A stretch of DNA of 64,000 nt from Scortum barcoo (Eukaryota; Chordata; Actinopteri; Centrarchiformes; Terapontidae): assembly GCA_023238725.1 (NCBI GenBank), contig CM041533.1, forward strand, positions 23,154,176-23,218,175, written 5' to 3'. The notes beneath the pieces were generated by a model. The model saw nothing but the letters and a program-made list of their open reading frames with translations, was not told the origin of the DNA and ran no database searches. Each line of letters begins with the position of its first letter. Position 1 is the first letter of the stretch. This document shows, one piece after another, positions 48,501 to 61,499 of the stretch. Made by a program: the position numbers and the translations under genes.

Positions 48501-49684
48501 GTTCATGGGTTTAAACTGGTTTAAACAGCTGCCTTTGAACATTTTAGATGTTTATTAATGCTATAACATACATTGAAATCTTAAAGTGCATTATTACAGT
48601 GATTACAGAGGTGCTGTACCTTGTTGTCTAATGTTCATTAACAGTGATATATACTTCATATGTGGAGTTATAACTGTTGACTGTTAAGACCTGTAAACAG
48701 ACTGTGATGTGTACAATTAATGGAGGGAGTTCCTCTTAAAATGAATGTGTGCTAATCACAGGGGTTTAAATGACGTGCTGGTCGTCCTTACTTCTTGATG
48801 GAGTTGGTGATGAGCAGGCTGGCATCCTGCTTCTCATCCAGCAGCATCATGGCTCCCAGATATCCCACTCGCTTCTCGCTGTAGCGGGGGCTGGCTATCA
48901 TTCGAACACACTCCATCTAGTGCGAAGAGCAACAACTCCTTTAAATGTGAAGTAAGATGAAATACTGACACTACTGACACCCCGAGGGAAATTTTCTGCT
49001 TGCTGCCCACACTGAGTGGAGGTCAGGTTCAGCTTCAGAGCAGCGGGATTGCCGGGCGGGATTCAGTGGCCCAGTTCCTTTGATATGGGTGAGTGATGCT
49101 GCAGACTTTGCTTGAGGGAATCAACTACAATTCATTGTGTTTGAAGGTCAGGCAGAGTCAGAAGAAGTTCTCGTGAACATTAGCAGCAGCATTATTAATA
49201 TTATTATAGCTTACCATATGTAGTATGTGACTCCACATTCTCTTTTCTCTACGTATTTTGAGCTCAGACTGGCACACACACATTTCTGCTGAGCCCACAG
49301 ACCATGTCTGTGAGGGATCAGTGCTTGGGACAGAGTGGTTGGACAACCGGGACTGAGCCACCATTTCGCACAGGGACAACTCAGCAACTGAGCTGAACCC
49401 AGCTGCCTGTCTGTTTCTCACCCTACTGACCCCGGTTAACCCAGGCAAACCCATGACGGGCATTAGCAGAAATCCCCCCTCACCTGACCGAAGTGAGCAG
49501 GGTAGCCCAGCATGTGCACGTAGAGCAGCTTGGCCAGATTGTGTGACCGCCCGCCATTGTCGGACTGTCTGAACTGTGCCCGGATGGCTGCACACTCCCT
49601 CTGGATTACACCCCGCTCCTCACACTGCGTCCTCGCCGACCTGATGGCCCGGATCATCTCCTGCAGGGGAACTGATGGAGACAT
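38098..49684 (-). CDS. ap1g2: AP-1 complex subunit gamma-2 (one apparent frameshift)
   Basis: Twenty-one exons: 49484-49684, 48792-48916, 48221-48362, 47799-47895, 47608-47684, 47402-47497, 46828-46908, 46333-46431, 46173-46228, 45266-45379, 44070-44210, 43578-43632, 42853-42975, 41455-41544, 41031-41158, 40204-40308, 39859-40008, 39280-39442, 38884-39035, 38529-38627, 38098-38205. They encode about 800 aa (human AP1G2 is 785): an adaptin alpha-solenoid trunk ([56 protein letters not shown]), a hinge with two DLLDLLGG clathrin boxes, and the gamma-ear (APTVPVYEKEGV to FPGFSAAIH). AP-1 sorts cargo between trans-Golgi and endosomes. The hinge exon 39859-40008 is one base short near 39962-39967: before it the frame reads LERMPVIEKN, after it HTNGESTGEAVKDIQPAK in another frame. 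All other joints are in frame. AP1G1 is the alternative; the 14q11.2 neighbours favour AP1G2. Confidence 0.93.
42835..42852. repeat. (CA)n tract at a splice donor
   Basis: A short CA run directly following the donor side of ap1g2 exon 42853-42975. Confidence 0.6.
45447..45518. repeat. (GATA)n microsatellite
   Basis: About 18 perfect GATA units in the intron of ap1g2 between exons 45266-45379 and 46173-46228. Confidence 0.95.
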
Positions 49685-49686
49685 GG

Positions 49687-49700
49687 CTGTGTGTGTGTGG

Positions 49701-49733
<33 letters not shown>

Positions 49734-49772
49734 TGGGTAGATATGTGTGTGTGTGTGTGGATATGTGTATGG

Positions 49773-49807
<35 letters not shown>
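49687..49807. repeat. (TG)n compound microsatellite beside the ap1g2 start codon
   Basis: About 120 bp of TG with a few GG/AT interruptions, starting three bases upstream of the ap1g2 ATG. On the gene strand it is a CA tract ending CACACAG/CC-ATG, so it probably forms the end of the intron before the first coding exon. Confidence 0.85.
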
Positions 49808-49808
<1 letters not shown>

Positions 49809-50189
49809 TGTTATGTTAAAATCTAACATTAACAGAAAACAAACCACTTCACTGTGCAGAGCTGGGCTGAGCTTAGTTTCACTTCCTGTACCTGGCAGGT
49901 GTGTGAAGCTATGATACGGCTGGTATTACACTATAATACACCTCCAGACGGGCTGTGCTGCCACTACAACACACAACTCGAGTGTGTATACTTCACAAAC
50001 AACTTCACCTACATTACAACTGTGTTAAAGCTGTCTGCTGTCTGCTGACTGACTGCTGTAGCATTGGCTCAGTCCTGGAGCTGACTTCACAGAAACTTAC
50101 AGTCAATTACCTCCATCTTTTGAACTTAATGATGTGCTAGGAATATATTTATTTACTATATACTTAACTCGTTAACTGACAGGTAACAA

Positions 50190-50460
50190 GTTAGCATCCT
50201 CCCCTTCCTCAGTACAATGACCAGAGGCTAGCCGACACAGCTAACCTTGCTGATGCTGTCAAGCTACACGGCTAGCTGAGTTAGCATGACAGTCTGTTAA
50301 TGTGAGACGGTTTCAGCTTCACATTAACAACCTACCTCTTCGCTGTGCGGAGAGTCGCCAGTATTTAAAAACCGGTTCAGCCGACCCCCCCTCTGATATA
50401 GTCAGTTGGCTGGAAACCCAAATACTGTGTGTCCATGTAACATGGTGTCAAGACAGAGGA
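50190..50460 (-). promoter_or_regulatory. ap1g2: Probable ap1g2 promoter and non-coding first exon
   Basis: A candidate minus-strand donor (GAAGAG/GTAGGT) ends an exon at 50336; the sequence to its right has modest CpG content. It sits upstream of the coding start with the TG repeat in the intervening intron. Inferred from splice signal and position. Confidence 0.35.
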
Positions 50461-50499
50461 AAACAAGCACAGCACTTCCTGTCACCGCCTTCAAAATAA

Positions 50500-52900
50500 A
50501 ACACCTTCGATCAGGCTCACACTTTGAGTATTATTTAAACATGTTTATATTAAAATCAGACAAAAGTTAAGGGGAAAAATAATGACAGATGATTTAATGC
50601 ATTAAGAGGACGTTGTTAACAGGCATGTCTTATGTTTGCATGTTCTGGAGCACTGTAGAGTTTTTTTGTTGTAGATGTCTTGCTGTTGTGGTTTGCTTGG
50701 AAGAGAGCCAGGACTGGAGAAATATTGAGGCTGTGAATCAAAATTCCCCCAGAAAACCTTCATGTGTCTGGTTTGATAGACAAAGAAAAAAAACATACAT
50801 ACATACATACATTTAAAAAATTAATTCAATTGTTTAACTGTATTCTCTTTCATGTTAAGTTTCCCCATTCGCATCTCCAAATGCTGCTTTAATTTCTCTT
50901 TACTGTTGTAAATACACCTACAACAAAAACAACCTTTTTCGCATCAGAGATTCTGACTAGTTATAGTCCAAAAAGTAAAAAAAAAAAAAAAAAAAAATCA
51001 ATGATTGCTCTGTTCTGTTCTGTTCAAGTAATACATGACAGCCTGACAGTGAGCCAGCATTCACAAAGCCACAAGCCTGGAACTGAAGTAGGAATTCAGC
51101 CATTCATTTATTTTCTTATACAAAACTGTATAAACTCGTGTGATACTAAATTGTTCAGTTTCGTTTGATTTAACTATCTAAAAATAACACTGACTCAAGG
51201 ATTCAAGGATCGGTAAAGTTGGCCTCAGGACCAACCAGAAAAGTACTAATGGGGGGCTTGACCCCGGGAGCACGAGAAGCCGCTGCACTGCTGCGCGCCG
51301 CCATCCCTGACATGATGTGACTCAGTCTTAAAAAGACCAACAGATACTGTATGATCTGTGTAGAAACACCACCAAGAGCTCAAGTGAGCAGCTGCACCAC
51401 ACTCCCATAGAGCCAGGCCTGTACTCTATGGAGGGTGTAACACAATATTTTGGACCAAGTCATTCTCTAAGGCACCCTGGATACATCCACAGCTATTCAT
51501 TTCCCTTTCCTTGTGGGCCCTCCCTACACGAGAGCCCTGTATGCTTGGTCTTCTTCGTTCCTCAAGTCCTACACCCTTGACTCTAAGTTCAACGTTCATC
51601 AGTATGTTTTCCCTCTTTAGAAATGGGATATTAATGGATTCCTGTAACTGTAATTAATGGGTATTTGTGAGCATATAAATAAAAGCACTTAAATAAGTGA
51701 GTTAGAGTGAATGGATTTAAGATTTTATGTTGATATTGTCCAACCAAAATGCCTAATTATAATGATTATTTATACCTCTTTTGGTATGCAAATCAAGCCT
51801 TTTATTTTGAAAGTATAATAATCGACTTTCCTGCCTTATTTAAGGCAATTGACCCAACTGACCCACCTCACCCACCTCGACTTGTCACAGCCGATCGTGA
51901 CTTCCGCAATTTGATCGCTCATTGTGCGTGGACTCCGCCCACTCTACGTCAGGTGTTCCAACAGGTGGATGAAACATTAATGAGGAGCTGCAGCAGGCAG
52001 CGCAATGCCGCTGCACCACATCAAGTACAACACAGGGAGAGACACGATGAAGACATGATGGGTATCCAGACATCATGGCATGTGCCAGAAACACAAGTCA
52101 GGTGATAAAAATAACTGAGAAGAGCCAATGAATCATTATGCTACATATGTAATGCAGATGCATGGTGGAAACATTTCAGCACTGTTAGATTTTCTGTCAT
52201 GGACTTTCTGTTTATGTAAAGGAATTGCAATGGAGGAAGAAAACTGAAACAGCTGCTTCATGCACGTAAACCTGCGAAACCTGTAATAATCATCCAGTAA
52301 TCGACTCTCGTGGTGAGGTTGTGGGGGAACTGGAGCTGTGCAGGGGGAAAACGAACTGCTGCTCTCTAAAGCCTTCTTTCTTCTTCACATGGGAACATTT
52401 TAAATCCATTATTAATATAACTTCTTTATGTGCCAAATTGTGAGTCCAGTGAGAATAGAAATCATTAAACCATCTGGGAAATTTCATTTTAGTGTTATTG
52501 TAGTGTGGTGATAGTATAAACACAGAGCTTAAACAATACATACAACTTGCACATTAAAATATTTCCACACTGCCTCCCACACTCCCAAACAGCAGACTTT
52601 ACAACACAGACAAAAGAACAAAATGTGAAGGAAAAAAAAGAGAAAGTTACTGTGTTTCATAATTTTTCAGTGTTGCATGAATTCATGTATGTGAAGTATG
52701 TGATAATTCATTCCTCCCTGGCTCTTGAACATACACTGAAAGAATGAGGTCAGCATTAAGGCCAGTCAAAAACACAGAAAGAAAACCCAAAGATGAAGAA
52801 CGAGTGAATGTGTATGCTAATGTTTCTGAGTCTTCCATGAGCACCCCCCACACCCCAACACTACACGTGAAAGTGAGGTATTGTCTGTGTTTATGCACGA
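50500..52900. other. Intergenic and possible slc7a8 3' UTR
   Basis: No coding exon recognised. A minus-strand AATAAA at 51801-51806 would give slc7a8 a 1.1-kb 3' UTR. A 118-codon plus-strand ORF at 51749-52105 has no recognisable domain and I do not call it a gene. Poly-A near 50980-50997. Confidence 0.4.
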
Positions 52901-55900
52901 TCAGCTTTTTCCATCTTCTCCATCTTCATCTTTCCTTTGCAGCCCTCGTGGCTCCAGGTTCTCCTCCATGACTGGGTAGACCACTGAGCAGAGCTTTTGG
53001 CACAGATGAGTCATCTTACCTGGACACAGTGAGGGATGGGAGAGAGGGGAATCATGTTGATATTAGAGTTAGGTAGTTCATACCATTTATGTGAAATTCT
53101 TCCCCTACATCTAATAATGAACAGCACTGCAGTTCACTTTGAAAAAGGGACGGACACATACTTAACGCAACATTTTCAACTTCTTGGCCAGGTCTTGGCA
53201 TCTTTTATCATGGTATTAAAAAGGATGCGACCAGAATGGCGCCTTACCAAGACTAGTATCAAAACACTGCGGCTTGTTTTCCCAGTAGACTCCCAGGAAA
53301 TACACAGGGACGCCTGTCATCATGATGGCCAGGCCAATGCCGCAGACCACTGGCTCAGAGTAGAGGGAGAAGATCAGCAGGAAGGCCCAGAACAGCAGGT
53401 AGATCACTGGCCACACCAGGCTCACCTGGGCAACAGGGGGACAGAGTTTTGTAAAACTTCAAATACACATTCAACACACTTCTGCATGCTGGCTGAAAAT
53501 TCAGCTGTGTTGGGTACGAAACATTCACGTGGGAAGTTCTGGCTGCATCTGAACCTTGATTGGCCGATACATGTCCGGCTCTTTGACGCGCAGCACAATC
53601 TGCCCGGCGACAGTGACGCCATAGAAGAGGTAGTTGATGAAACCCACGTAGTTTATGAGGGTGTAAATGTCACTGGTGCACAACATCAGCAGAGTGGAGA
53701 TCAACTAAATGTGACGAGAGAAGAAGTTATTATTGAGAGGACAGAGTGGGCACTAAAGACAGACGGTAAATGGTCAGATGGGCGCGACAGATCTCACGGT
53801 GAACGCCAAAGCTGGGATGGGAGTGCAGCGTGTGACATGGATCATGGCCAGCAGGCGTGGGAGGTGGCCTTCCCTCGCTCCAGCAAAAAACAGCCTAAAA
53901 ACAGACAGAAACAAAGAGAGAGAGTGAAGTCATGAGAGCTGGCGCTTGCTTACTGTGTGTGCTCGCTGAGAGGACAGCTCAGGAAACACAGGTCAGCTCA
54001 GGAAACACAGGTCAGGTGACCGTGGAATCACCAGTGCAGATACAGGCTGCAGAAGTGACAATTGCAGGGTGGAAAATGGACCAAAACAGGAGTACAGTGG
54101 GCTCAAATGTGCTCAGAAAGGAATGCAAATGTCTATTCAGGTTATTTTCCTACAATATGAAATCCAGCTTGTGGTCCCAGAGGTGAGCATTTGCTCTGCT
54201 AATGCATTTTTTTCCCCGTTGAGCCTCTCATTTTCACCCCATTTCTCCATCTATCAAATGGTATGCTCCAATATCAGCAAGGGAACCACAGTCAAATAAA
54301 CCCCCCCCCCCCAAAAAAAAAAAAAAAAAAAAAAAAAAACCAAACACAGAAGCTGGAATGAGAAGAAAAAAAAAAGAAAAAAAAAAAAGGGAGGCCAGAG
54401 GGGGAAGGGGGACAAACTGACCGCGACGACGTGAAGAGGGAGCCATTGACCCCCCCGAAGGTGGAGAGCGCCACAGAGATGGGCATGATCCATGACATTA
54501 CTCCTAGCAATTTCTCTCCAAATGTCTAGGAGAAATATTAGGAGTGGAGAGAGAGAAGAGGAGAGAACAAGTACACAGTTGAAACACATACCTAAATAAC
54601 AGCCACTAATCAAGACGTTTGAAAATAGAGTGCAAAAGGGCGACAGACCGAGCGTTACGAGCAATATGCTACATGAGGAGCATGCATCAGGTCAGCCGGG
54701 TTACTTTAAACACTGGGCAACGCATTCTCACACATTCCGTTTCAAAAGACAGTACAAAGACTGTTGCTACATGCGCGCTCTACATGCGCAAGCACAGTTC
54801 AGGTTGGAGTGATTGTGTGATTGTGGTGTGTTTTCTCACCACTGCCACAGCGTTGGAGGCCAGCAGCTCCTGCGGGCTCATGGCATGGCCGTGACATAGG
54901 CCACGTTGGCAAACACGTAAACGAAGGTGACCACCGGGATAGAGATGAAGATAGCACGTGGCAGATTCCTGGGAAGATGAAAGACAAGATTGCGCTCCAT
55001 GATACATCAACCATTTCTGTGACTGATTACTCATTTCATCATCATCATCTGAGTTTGCTATGTTTTATAGACGATACCAGCTTGTGTCTTTCTCACACAT
55101 GTTTTCTGAACACATTTTTGAGACAGATGGTAAGTGGTTTAAAATAGATCAAAATTTAAGTGTAAATAATATTTACACATACATGACATATATTTTATGA
55201 AGTTTATAATGTTATGTTTTTAGTTTCACTGTTGGAAATGAGTAAATGAAATTGCATGTTTATTACTGAAGTTATAATTAAAGGTGATTCTGTACCGGAC
55301 TACATAATACTGAGGTGGTGTTTTTTGTTGTTTAGGGTTAGGGTTTTTTTTTTTTTGTAAAATGTCTCCCTATTTACATACATAAGGGGGACAAACTATC
55401 ACAAACACCTTTTCTCCAGTCCAGTACACCATCACTAACTATCCCTTATCAATCTTTAAATGAATTTTGTTCATTTTTGTGTTTTGTTTCTTGTATAAAT
55501 GTGCATGTGTTTACCTGTATGGGTCAACCAACTCCTCTGTGACGTAGTTGAGGAAGTTCCATCCTCCATAAGCGAAGGAGCCTTGTAGGAAGGACAGAGC
55601 AATCAGGCCAACATCGTAGTCTCGGAAGGTCTCAAAGGCGTGTGCTGGCTCCAACCAGTAATAGTGACCTGTGAAACAAAAAATACCAACAAACATGAGA
55701 TTGGCTTCGAGAAACCCTTTTCACCACCACAGTCTGAGCAGCAGAGGGCAGCAGACACAACATACAATGCTTCTACAAGGCATTCAGAGGACTGTCCATG
55801 ATTATTCCACGTCATACAGTTTAATGTTGCCTTTTGATGATGGATGCAGAGGTTTCTATAGGTTTATATAGTATTTCATTTGTTCAGAGATACTTTTATT

Positions 55901-58900
55901 TCAATCAACTCCTATCTTATTGATGGTGACTGAAGTTAAACATGTTTAATTGCCTTCCCCATTTTTAAATGGTTGTAGAATTTATCCCTTTAAAATTGTA
56001 TCAAATGACCAGCAGTAATTAAAACCAGATTACAAAAGGACTTGATAAAAGAGACATATTAATTAGTCTGTATCTCAGCTTCTACACCACCCAAAGTGGG
56101 ATATGAGGGGGCTAAGTCACATGAATGAGTCTGCTCAGAGGGCCTGGCAGTGTGTGTCTCAGTGTGTGTGTGTGTGGATTATGAGTGGGATGAAGAGCCA
56201 TGAGGGACTGTAATCCCTCTTTCACGTTGGGGATCACAAATCCTATGAGGCACAAGGGGATTATATTGTGATGGTAGGTAAAGCGTGGCCGCTCCCAAAT
56301 CACTTTTATCCTATTTTGGCGTTATGCCTTCAGACAGAGATTTCCAAATCAGAGGTCAGGAGAGGTCATAAGACGATTAACAAGAACATCTACACATTTA
56401 GTGTATTGAATTTTACCTCTTCAGCCCTCTAGATACCCTTCAAATCAAATAATGTGAAGGGAACATCCCTCTTCAGCTGAACTCCTCACTACTCAGAACC
56501 ATGCAACCCAAGTTAACACTGCTTAACTGTAAAAAGGCTAAAAACCAAAAAGATTTTGCACTACTGCCCTAAAATAGAAATATGGACAGGAAAAAACTAA
56601 AAAAATTGACTGAATAAAAGAGAAGGAGTGACACTGCAGGAGGAGAAGAAAGAAATAAAATACCTTTGCATATTTGGACAACACCCATGATTATGATGAG
56701 GCCCAAGGCCAAAAGCTTGCCAGCAGTGAAGACATCTTGGACACACGTCGCCCAGCGCACACTGTAGCAGTTCACCCATGTCAACAACACTACAAAAAGA
56801 ACAGACAGAGAAAAGTTAGAATGACATTTGTTGCATCTATGGGCTATTGTCTCATTCTGATATACAGCATGTTCCTACAAATAACAAAGTGCAAACTAGA
56901 AATGTCAAAACTTCATGCATCTCCAGTGTTGACACAAGTGGCAGAATTCTTTGTCTCTTTATTGAGAAAAAACTATTCTAGATGTTGGGAGCTGCAAGAA
57001 TATATCATAGAAACAGCTATTTCAGTGAAGCGCAAGCTTTTCTGTTCAGTGTGACTTTTCTGTCGCTCACTCGTGCTGGTCCTGAAGATGAATCATTCTA
57101 AAAGGATTAAAGCTGCTGTGCTGAACAGCAACACAAAGACATTCAATAGATGTGAACACAGGTTACAACTAACTCACCAAGTACTCACATTAATTTTCAA
57201 CTGATCATGACTCTCTATCCATCCATCAAAGCAAAAAATCTTAAAGAATTGTCTAAATCAATGCTGCACATGCAGAGAAATCCTGACTTTTAGTCCCTAC
57301 TATAGTTTACGCTCCCACACAACTAAACAGCTTTTGTCAGACCTGCTCAAATTCATTTCATATCCATGCCTCCAGTTTGGAACACAAACACACACACATT
57401 TGTTATGAAGCTTATCTTCAAGCTCAAGTCAGATTTACTCAGATGATTTCTTCTTGGGCTATTCGTTTAAATGTGACAAAGCTCCTCCACAGACTCTGAA
57501 GGCATTCTGAAAGTGTGTTACAGGCTGTGTTGTGGTCTTGTGAGTGAGGCATTTGGTGTGCATTCGCCACCAAGCCAAGCACTTTTTGTACAACTTCCAA
57601 CACACCTAACCAATGATTAAATCTGCCGCCTATAAGTGTTCTGTGACATAGCTGAGTCTCTCTTTAACAAAAGGGTATAAAAACAATGGACGGATGAAGA
57701 CTCTTAAATTCACCATGTGTGTAATGATGCTTGAAGTGGGCTTTACTGTGCAGCTTCATTATCTGGATCTGCTAATGCACCAACCTCAGCTACAAGCCAT
57801 TTAATCTTCAGTTTTATTTTATGACTCACGCAGGCAGACAGCAGCCATCAGGCGTAGTCCATTCTCTGGGGGGAGGCAGGAGGGGAAGAGGGGCTGCAGG
57901 ATGTAGTTTGAGAAGGTGAGCGCGATCACAGCCTGGTTAGTGGGGTAGATTACCAACACGGCGATCCACAGACGCAGAAAGCTGGGGGACAACAAAGACA
58001 CGAGGTTAATGAGCCGCGGCAACACACTTGTGTCACACACCAGCTACTTCACACAACCGCACACACACACACATTACAGACAAGAGCATAACAATGTGTG
58101 AGAATACTAGCCCTCGTTACTATAAAATGTAATGGAGGACAAAGGAAATTAGGCATATTAGCTAAGTGCATTATGGTAATGCACTGGGGCATTGTTGTTA
58201 AGACAAGAGAAAGGACTGGAACTGGGTCAGTGACATTGTGGGATGCTGGGAATACAAAACTACATTAGGAGAAGCTTTAATTACATGGTGAGCATAGCTG
58301 TGGAGGAGGAGAGATGGAGGTGGGGGCTTACCACAAATTCTCATTAATTACACAAGGCTCGATACAATCTTGGTAAGAGTGTTTTCTATGCATCATGTGA
58401 CATAATAGTACATGAACGTCACTAGACTGGAACACAATATACAGAATACAGAAACCTACAAGCAGTTAAAGCCCGTTTGTGTAGGATATTATGTGGTTTC
58501 AGCCTATTTCTAAAGGATTCCATCTTTAAGTGTTTGCCCAAACAAACAGTGTTTGCTCTCACCCAGCCAGGCCTCCAAAGATGTCCTTGACATAGGAGTA
58601 GTCTCCCCCTGACTTGGGGATGGTCACGCCTAACTCAGCATAGCAGAGAGCACCGATGGCCGTGATGACTCCAGTGCTAACCCACACGATGATGGCCACA
58701 CCCACTGAGCTGGCATTCTCCAGGACCCCCTTAGGACTCACAAAAATCCCTGATCCAATGATGTTGCCTGTTGGGGGGAAAAAAGAAATTACTAAAGATA
58801 GACGCCGTGGACCGATTAAGAAACAAATCAACAGGGTTGGTTGCTCTGGCATATCAATGTGAACATTTAAATAAACAAACACATAATATGAATGAAATTG

Positions 58901-60713
58901 AATCAGTTGCCCATCTTGTGTATAAAAGAAGCATCTCATTATGATCATCAACAGTGGGACAAAAGCAGCACAGGAACCAAAGGCCACTGAGACTGCAGGC
59001 TTTACCAGGAAAGATCCAATTTCCCATCACATGACACGCCATTTCCTGTAGTGTTTACATTCTGCATCTGATAACACGCCATCATGCATTGTGCTATTTT
59101 GCTGCCACTTTGATGTTTCTAAGAAACTGCTGGCTTCCTTCTGCACATTGCACATTATGCAAAAATTGTACAGCCCTTTCATTTCATTTTAATTTTATAA
59201 TTTTAGATGTTATATATATATATATTCCATTGCAAGATTTTTCTATCGTATTCAAGTTTCTTGACTGTTGCAGTACTTGCTTTTTACACACTTTCTTTCT
59301 TTCTTTATTATATTTAATTATATGCACCAAAACACAATAGCAAAGGCCTTGTATGTGTAAACCTACCTGGCAATACACCTGCTTCTGTGTTTGAGATGTT
59401 TTTTTCAACTCAGAGAGAAAGATGTCAAACAGGCAGCTGAGTTGCATTTTTGTTTTGCCATCTGACAAGTTGCTCTAAAGTAGAGCAAGCCTCCGACAGT
59501 GGCAGCAACAGAGACAGCTGTGGAGGAGCCAGTGTATTTTTCTGTGGCATTTTGTCTGTGCCTTAGTTTTAGCAGATTTTCGCTCTGCCTTTTGATGCCT
59601 GAGCAGATGACAGAATGAGTTCATATCTCGTGACCTGATGGTTCCAAGTGTTCTCAACCAAAGTAGCTTGTTTGCTGGGTAGTTGGAGTGAAGTGTTAGA
59701 GGAGTTGTGTTTTTTTTGTGCTTTTTTTTTACCTCTCCTCTGTCCATAATAATCCACACATCATACACGAAACACAAAGTGAGGATACAGCCACTTCTTA
59801 TAAATGGTGCAGTGACCGTGCTCCAACAGATGGTGATGGAAAATGCAGCCTCAACAATGGTGAACACCCATTAGAGGGATTGCTTTTTATTGACTTTTTT
59901 CCCCTCTGCTTGTGTGGGAGGTAGAAGTGGAGCGGGCAGGTTTCATGGCAGCCAGCAGTTCGTTGGAAACATCAAAGTGGCAGCAAAAGAGCACAGTGCA
60001 TGATGGTGGAGAGGGCACAGAGGGTGGGGAGGATGAGGGAGAGGAAGGGAGGTTCAGACACTAAACTTATATCCACATTTCCATTCACAGCGCACTCTCA
60101 AACACTCAGAGTGCTGTGTGAGTGGATGTACTCAGCTCAGTTCAGCTACATTTTCTTCACACATGTAAAGGTCAAGGTCAAGTCAGCTAACTTGCGTCAT
60201 AAAAATAGTTCCAACCCGAGCTTAGAATTGCAAGATATCACTTGGCTGGCTTGGGTCTTGAATTGAAAACATTATTATTATTAATGATTCAAACAAGTTG
60301 CCACACACCTACTGTGAATTCAAAGTGAACTAAATGTATGATTTTTTTTTGTAGTTTTAATTATTTTTGTGGGGACAATATCACATTGTGTGTAGTAAAA
60401 CAACTTGCTGGACCTTGTTGTTGTTGAGGATCTTCTCAGGTGTGCAGGATGCAGCCGGATGCAGCTCATCCATGTGAAACTAAAGCATGGCAGTGTGAAG
60501 TACTGAGGACACCCACCGGTACAGCTGATGAGCGAAGGGCCCCCCTATAGAGATGTACTCACCAATGATGATACCACAGGCGCTAACCAGGCCGATCTGT
60601 TTCTTCAGAGCCACCCCAGAGCTCTCTCCTCTGTCTTTCCCCGCATCCGGCCGGGAGTCCAGGGGGTCCGAGTGACTGCTGCTGCTGCTCCTCTTCCTGG
60701 GCCCCTCAGTCAT
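52901..60713 (-). CDS. slc7a8: Large neutral amino-acid transporter LAT2 (SLC7A8), one apparent frameshift
   Basis: Eleven exons (60563-60713, 58563-58767, 57830-57981, 56664-56789, 55515-55668, 54840-54968, 54422-54525, 53798-53894, 53555-53704, 53248-53425, 52901-53019) give about 519 aa; human LAT2 is 535. It is a 12-membrane-segment sodium-independent exchanger, working as light chain of SLC3A2 (4F2hc) at the plasma membrane. Visible marks: VALKKQIGLVSACGIIIG entering TM1, GSGIFVSPKGVLENA, and the extracellular Cys in LFPSCLPPEN that forms the disulfide to the heavy chain. The C-terminus (GLQRKDEDGEDGKS) is short and charged. Exon 54840-54968 contains CATGG twice in a row (54879-54888); the extra five bases put a stop immediately after the VTAM segment. 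Removing one copy restores MSPQELLASNAVAV and phase. Otherwise intact. Confidence 0.94.
54300..54390. repeat. Compound homopolymer tract (C then A)
   Basis: About 13 C followed by long A runs broken by single G, in the slc7a8 intron just beside exon 54422-54525. Such tracts are prone to length error. Confidence 0.9.
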
Positions 60714-61229
60714 CCTGATGCCCTGTCCTGTGTGTGCCCCCCTCTCCTCCTCCTCCTCCTCCTCTGTGGTCCAAGTGGCTCCTCCCTACTAAGCCTACCA
60801 ACAGAGAAATGAGGCACTGAGGTGCTCTCCTTCCCGGACACGCTTGCTGAGTAAACCCACTCTCTTTATTCCATTAGAAGTTAAAAGAAGCTGGTGGCAG
60901 TGGTTTCCATCTGGAGTCAGCTCCAGTGATGCTAAATTTAGAAAGCAGCTCCCGGCATGAATAATAGAGAGAGCAACGCGACGGGCGGCCCGGGAGGCCA
61001 CTGTCTGAGGGGGGCTCAGTGACCACCTGCACTTCACCTAATGTGACTTTATTAAGCCAAAAGACACATGGAAGCTGAGCTTAACTGAGGAGGTAAATGT
61101 TGAGATATTTAAGTCTCAACACATCTCTGGACAGGACCAGCCCGAGATGCGTCTGTCCAACGACACTGCAGGAATTTACCATATTAAAGCAGCTCTTTGT
61201 TTCACTGAACAAACCTCAAACTGACCCTC

Positions 61230-61480
61230 AAATTGTTGACCCACCTCGTCGCCGGCTGCTGTGACCTGCTGTGACCTGTAAACCCTCCTGAGAGCGTCCT
61301 GTTAGGTGACGGACTTCATGTCCGCCGGTGTGTTTCGGTCTGCGGGCCGTGATGAGGAGCGGGACGACAAAAGACTTCCAGCTGACGGGCCCGAGAAATA
61401 GAAAAGCTGGTTTGTTTTTCAGCCAATCAGAGCGCCGCGGGGGAGTCGACACGCCTCAGGCCCCGCCCCCTCCGAGGTGA
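61230..61480 (-). promoter_or_regulatory. slc7a8: CpG-rich region upstream of slc7a8
   Basis: GC- and CpG-rich stretch (GCGCCGCGGGGGAGTCGACA, CCCCGCCCCC GC-box-like) about 550-750 nt upstream of the slc7a8 start codon, in AT-rich surroundings. Likely promoter; the intervening 5' UTR or intron is not resolved. Confidence 0.45.
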
Positions 61481-61499
61481 GGACCGTGAGCTGTTTCTC

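Noticed and set aside
49530..49847. Long ORFs in both directions rich in Val/Cys or His/Thr
   Set aside because: Low-complexity translation of the TG/CA microsatellite.
51749..52105. 118-codon plus-strand ORF between ap1g2 and slc7a8
   Set aside because: No recognisable domain, no splice or promoter context, biased composition; probably chance.
53036..53935. 299-codon plus-strand ORF
   Set aside because: It is the antisense of slc7a8 exons 53248-53425, 53555-53704 and 53798-53894 plus introns; the minus-strand reading matches LAT2 with correct splice phases.
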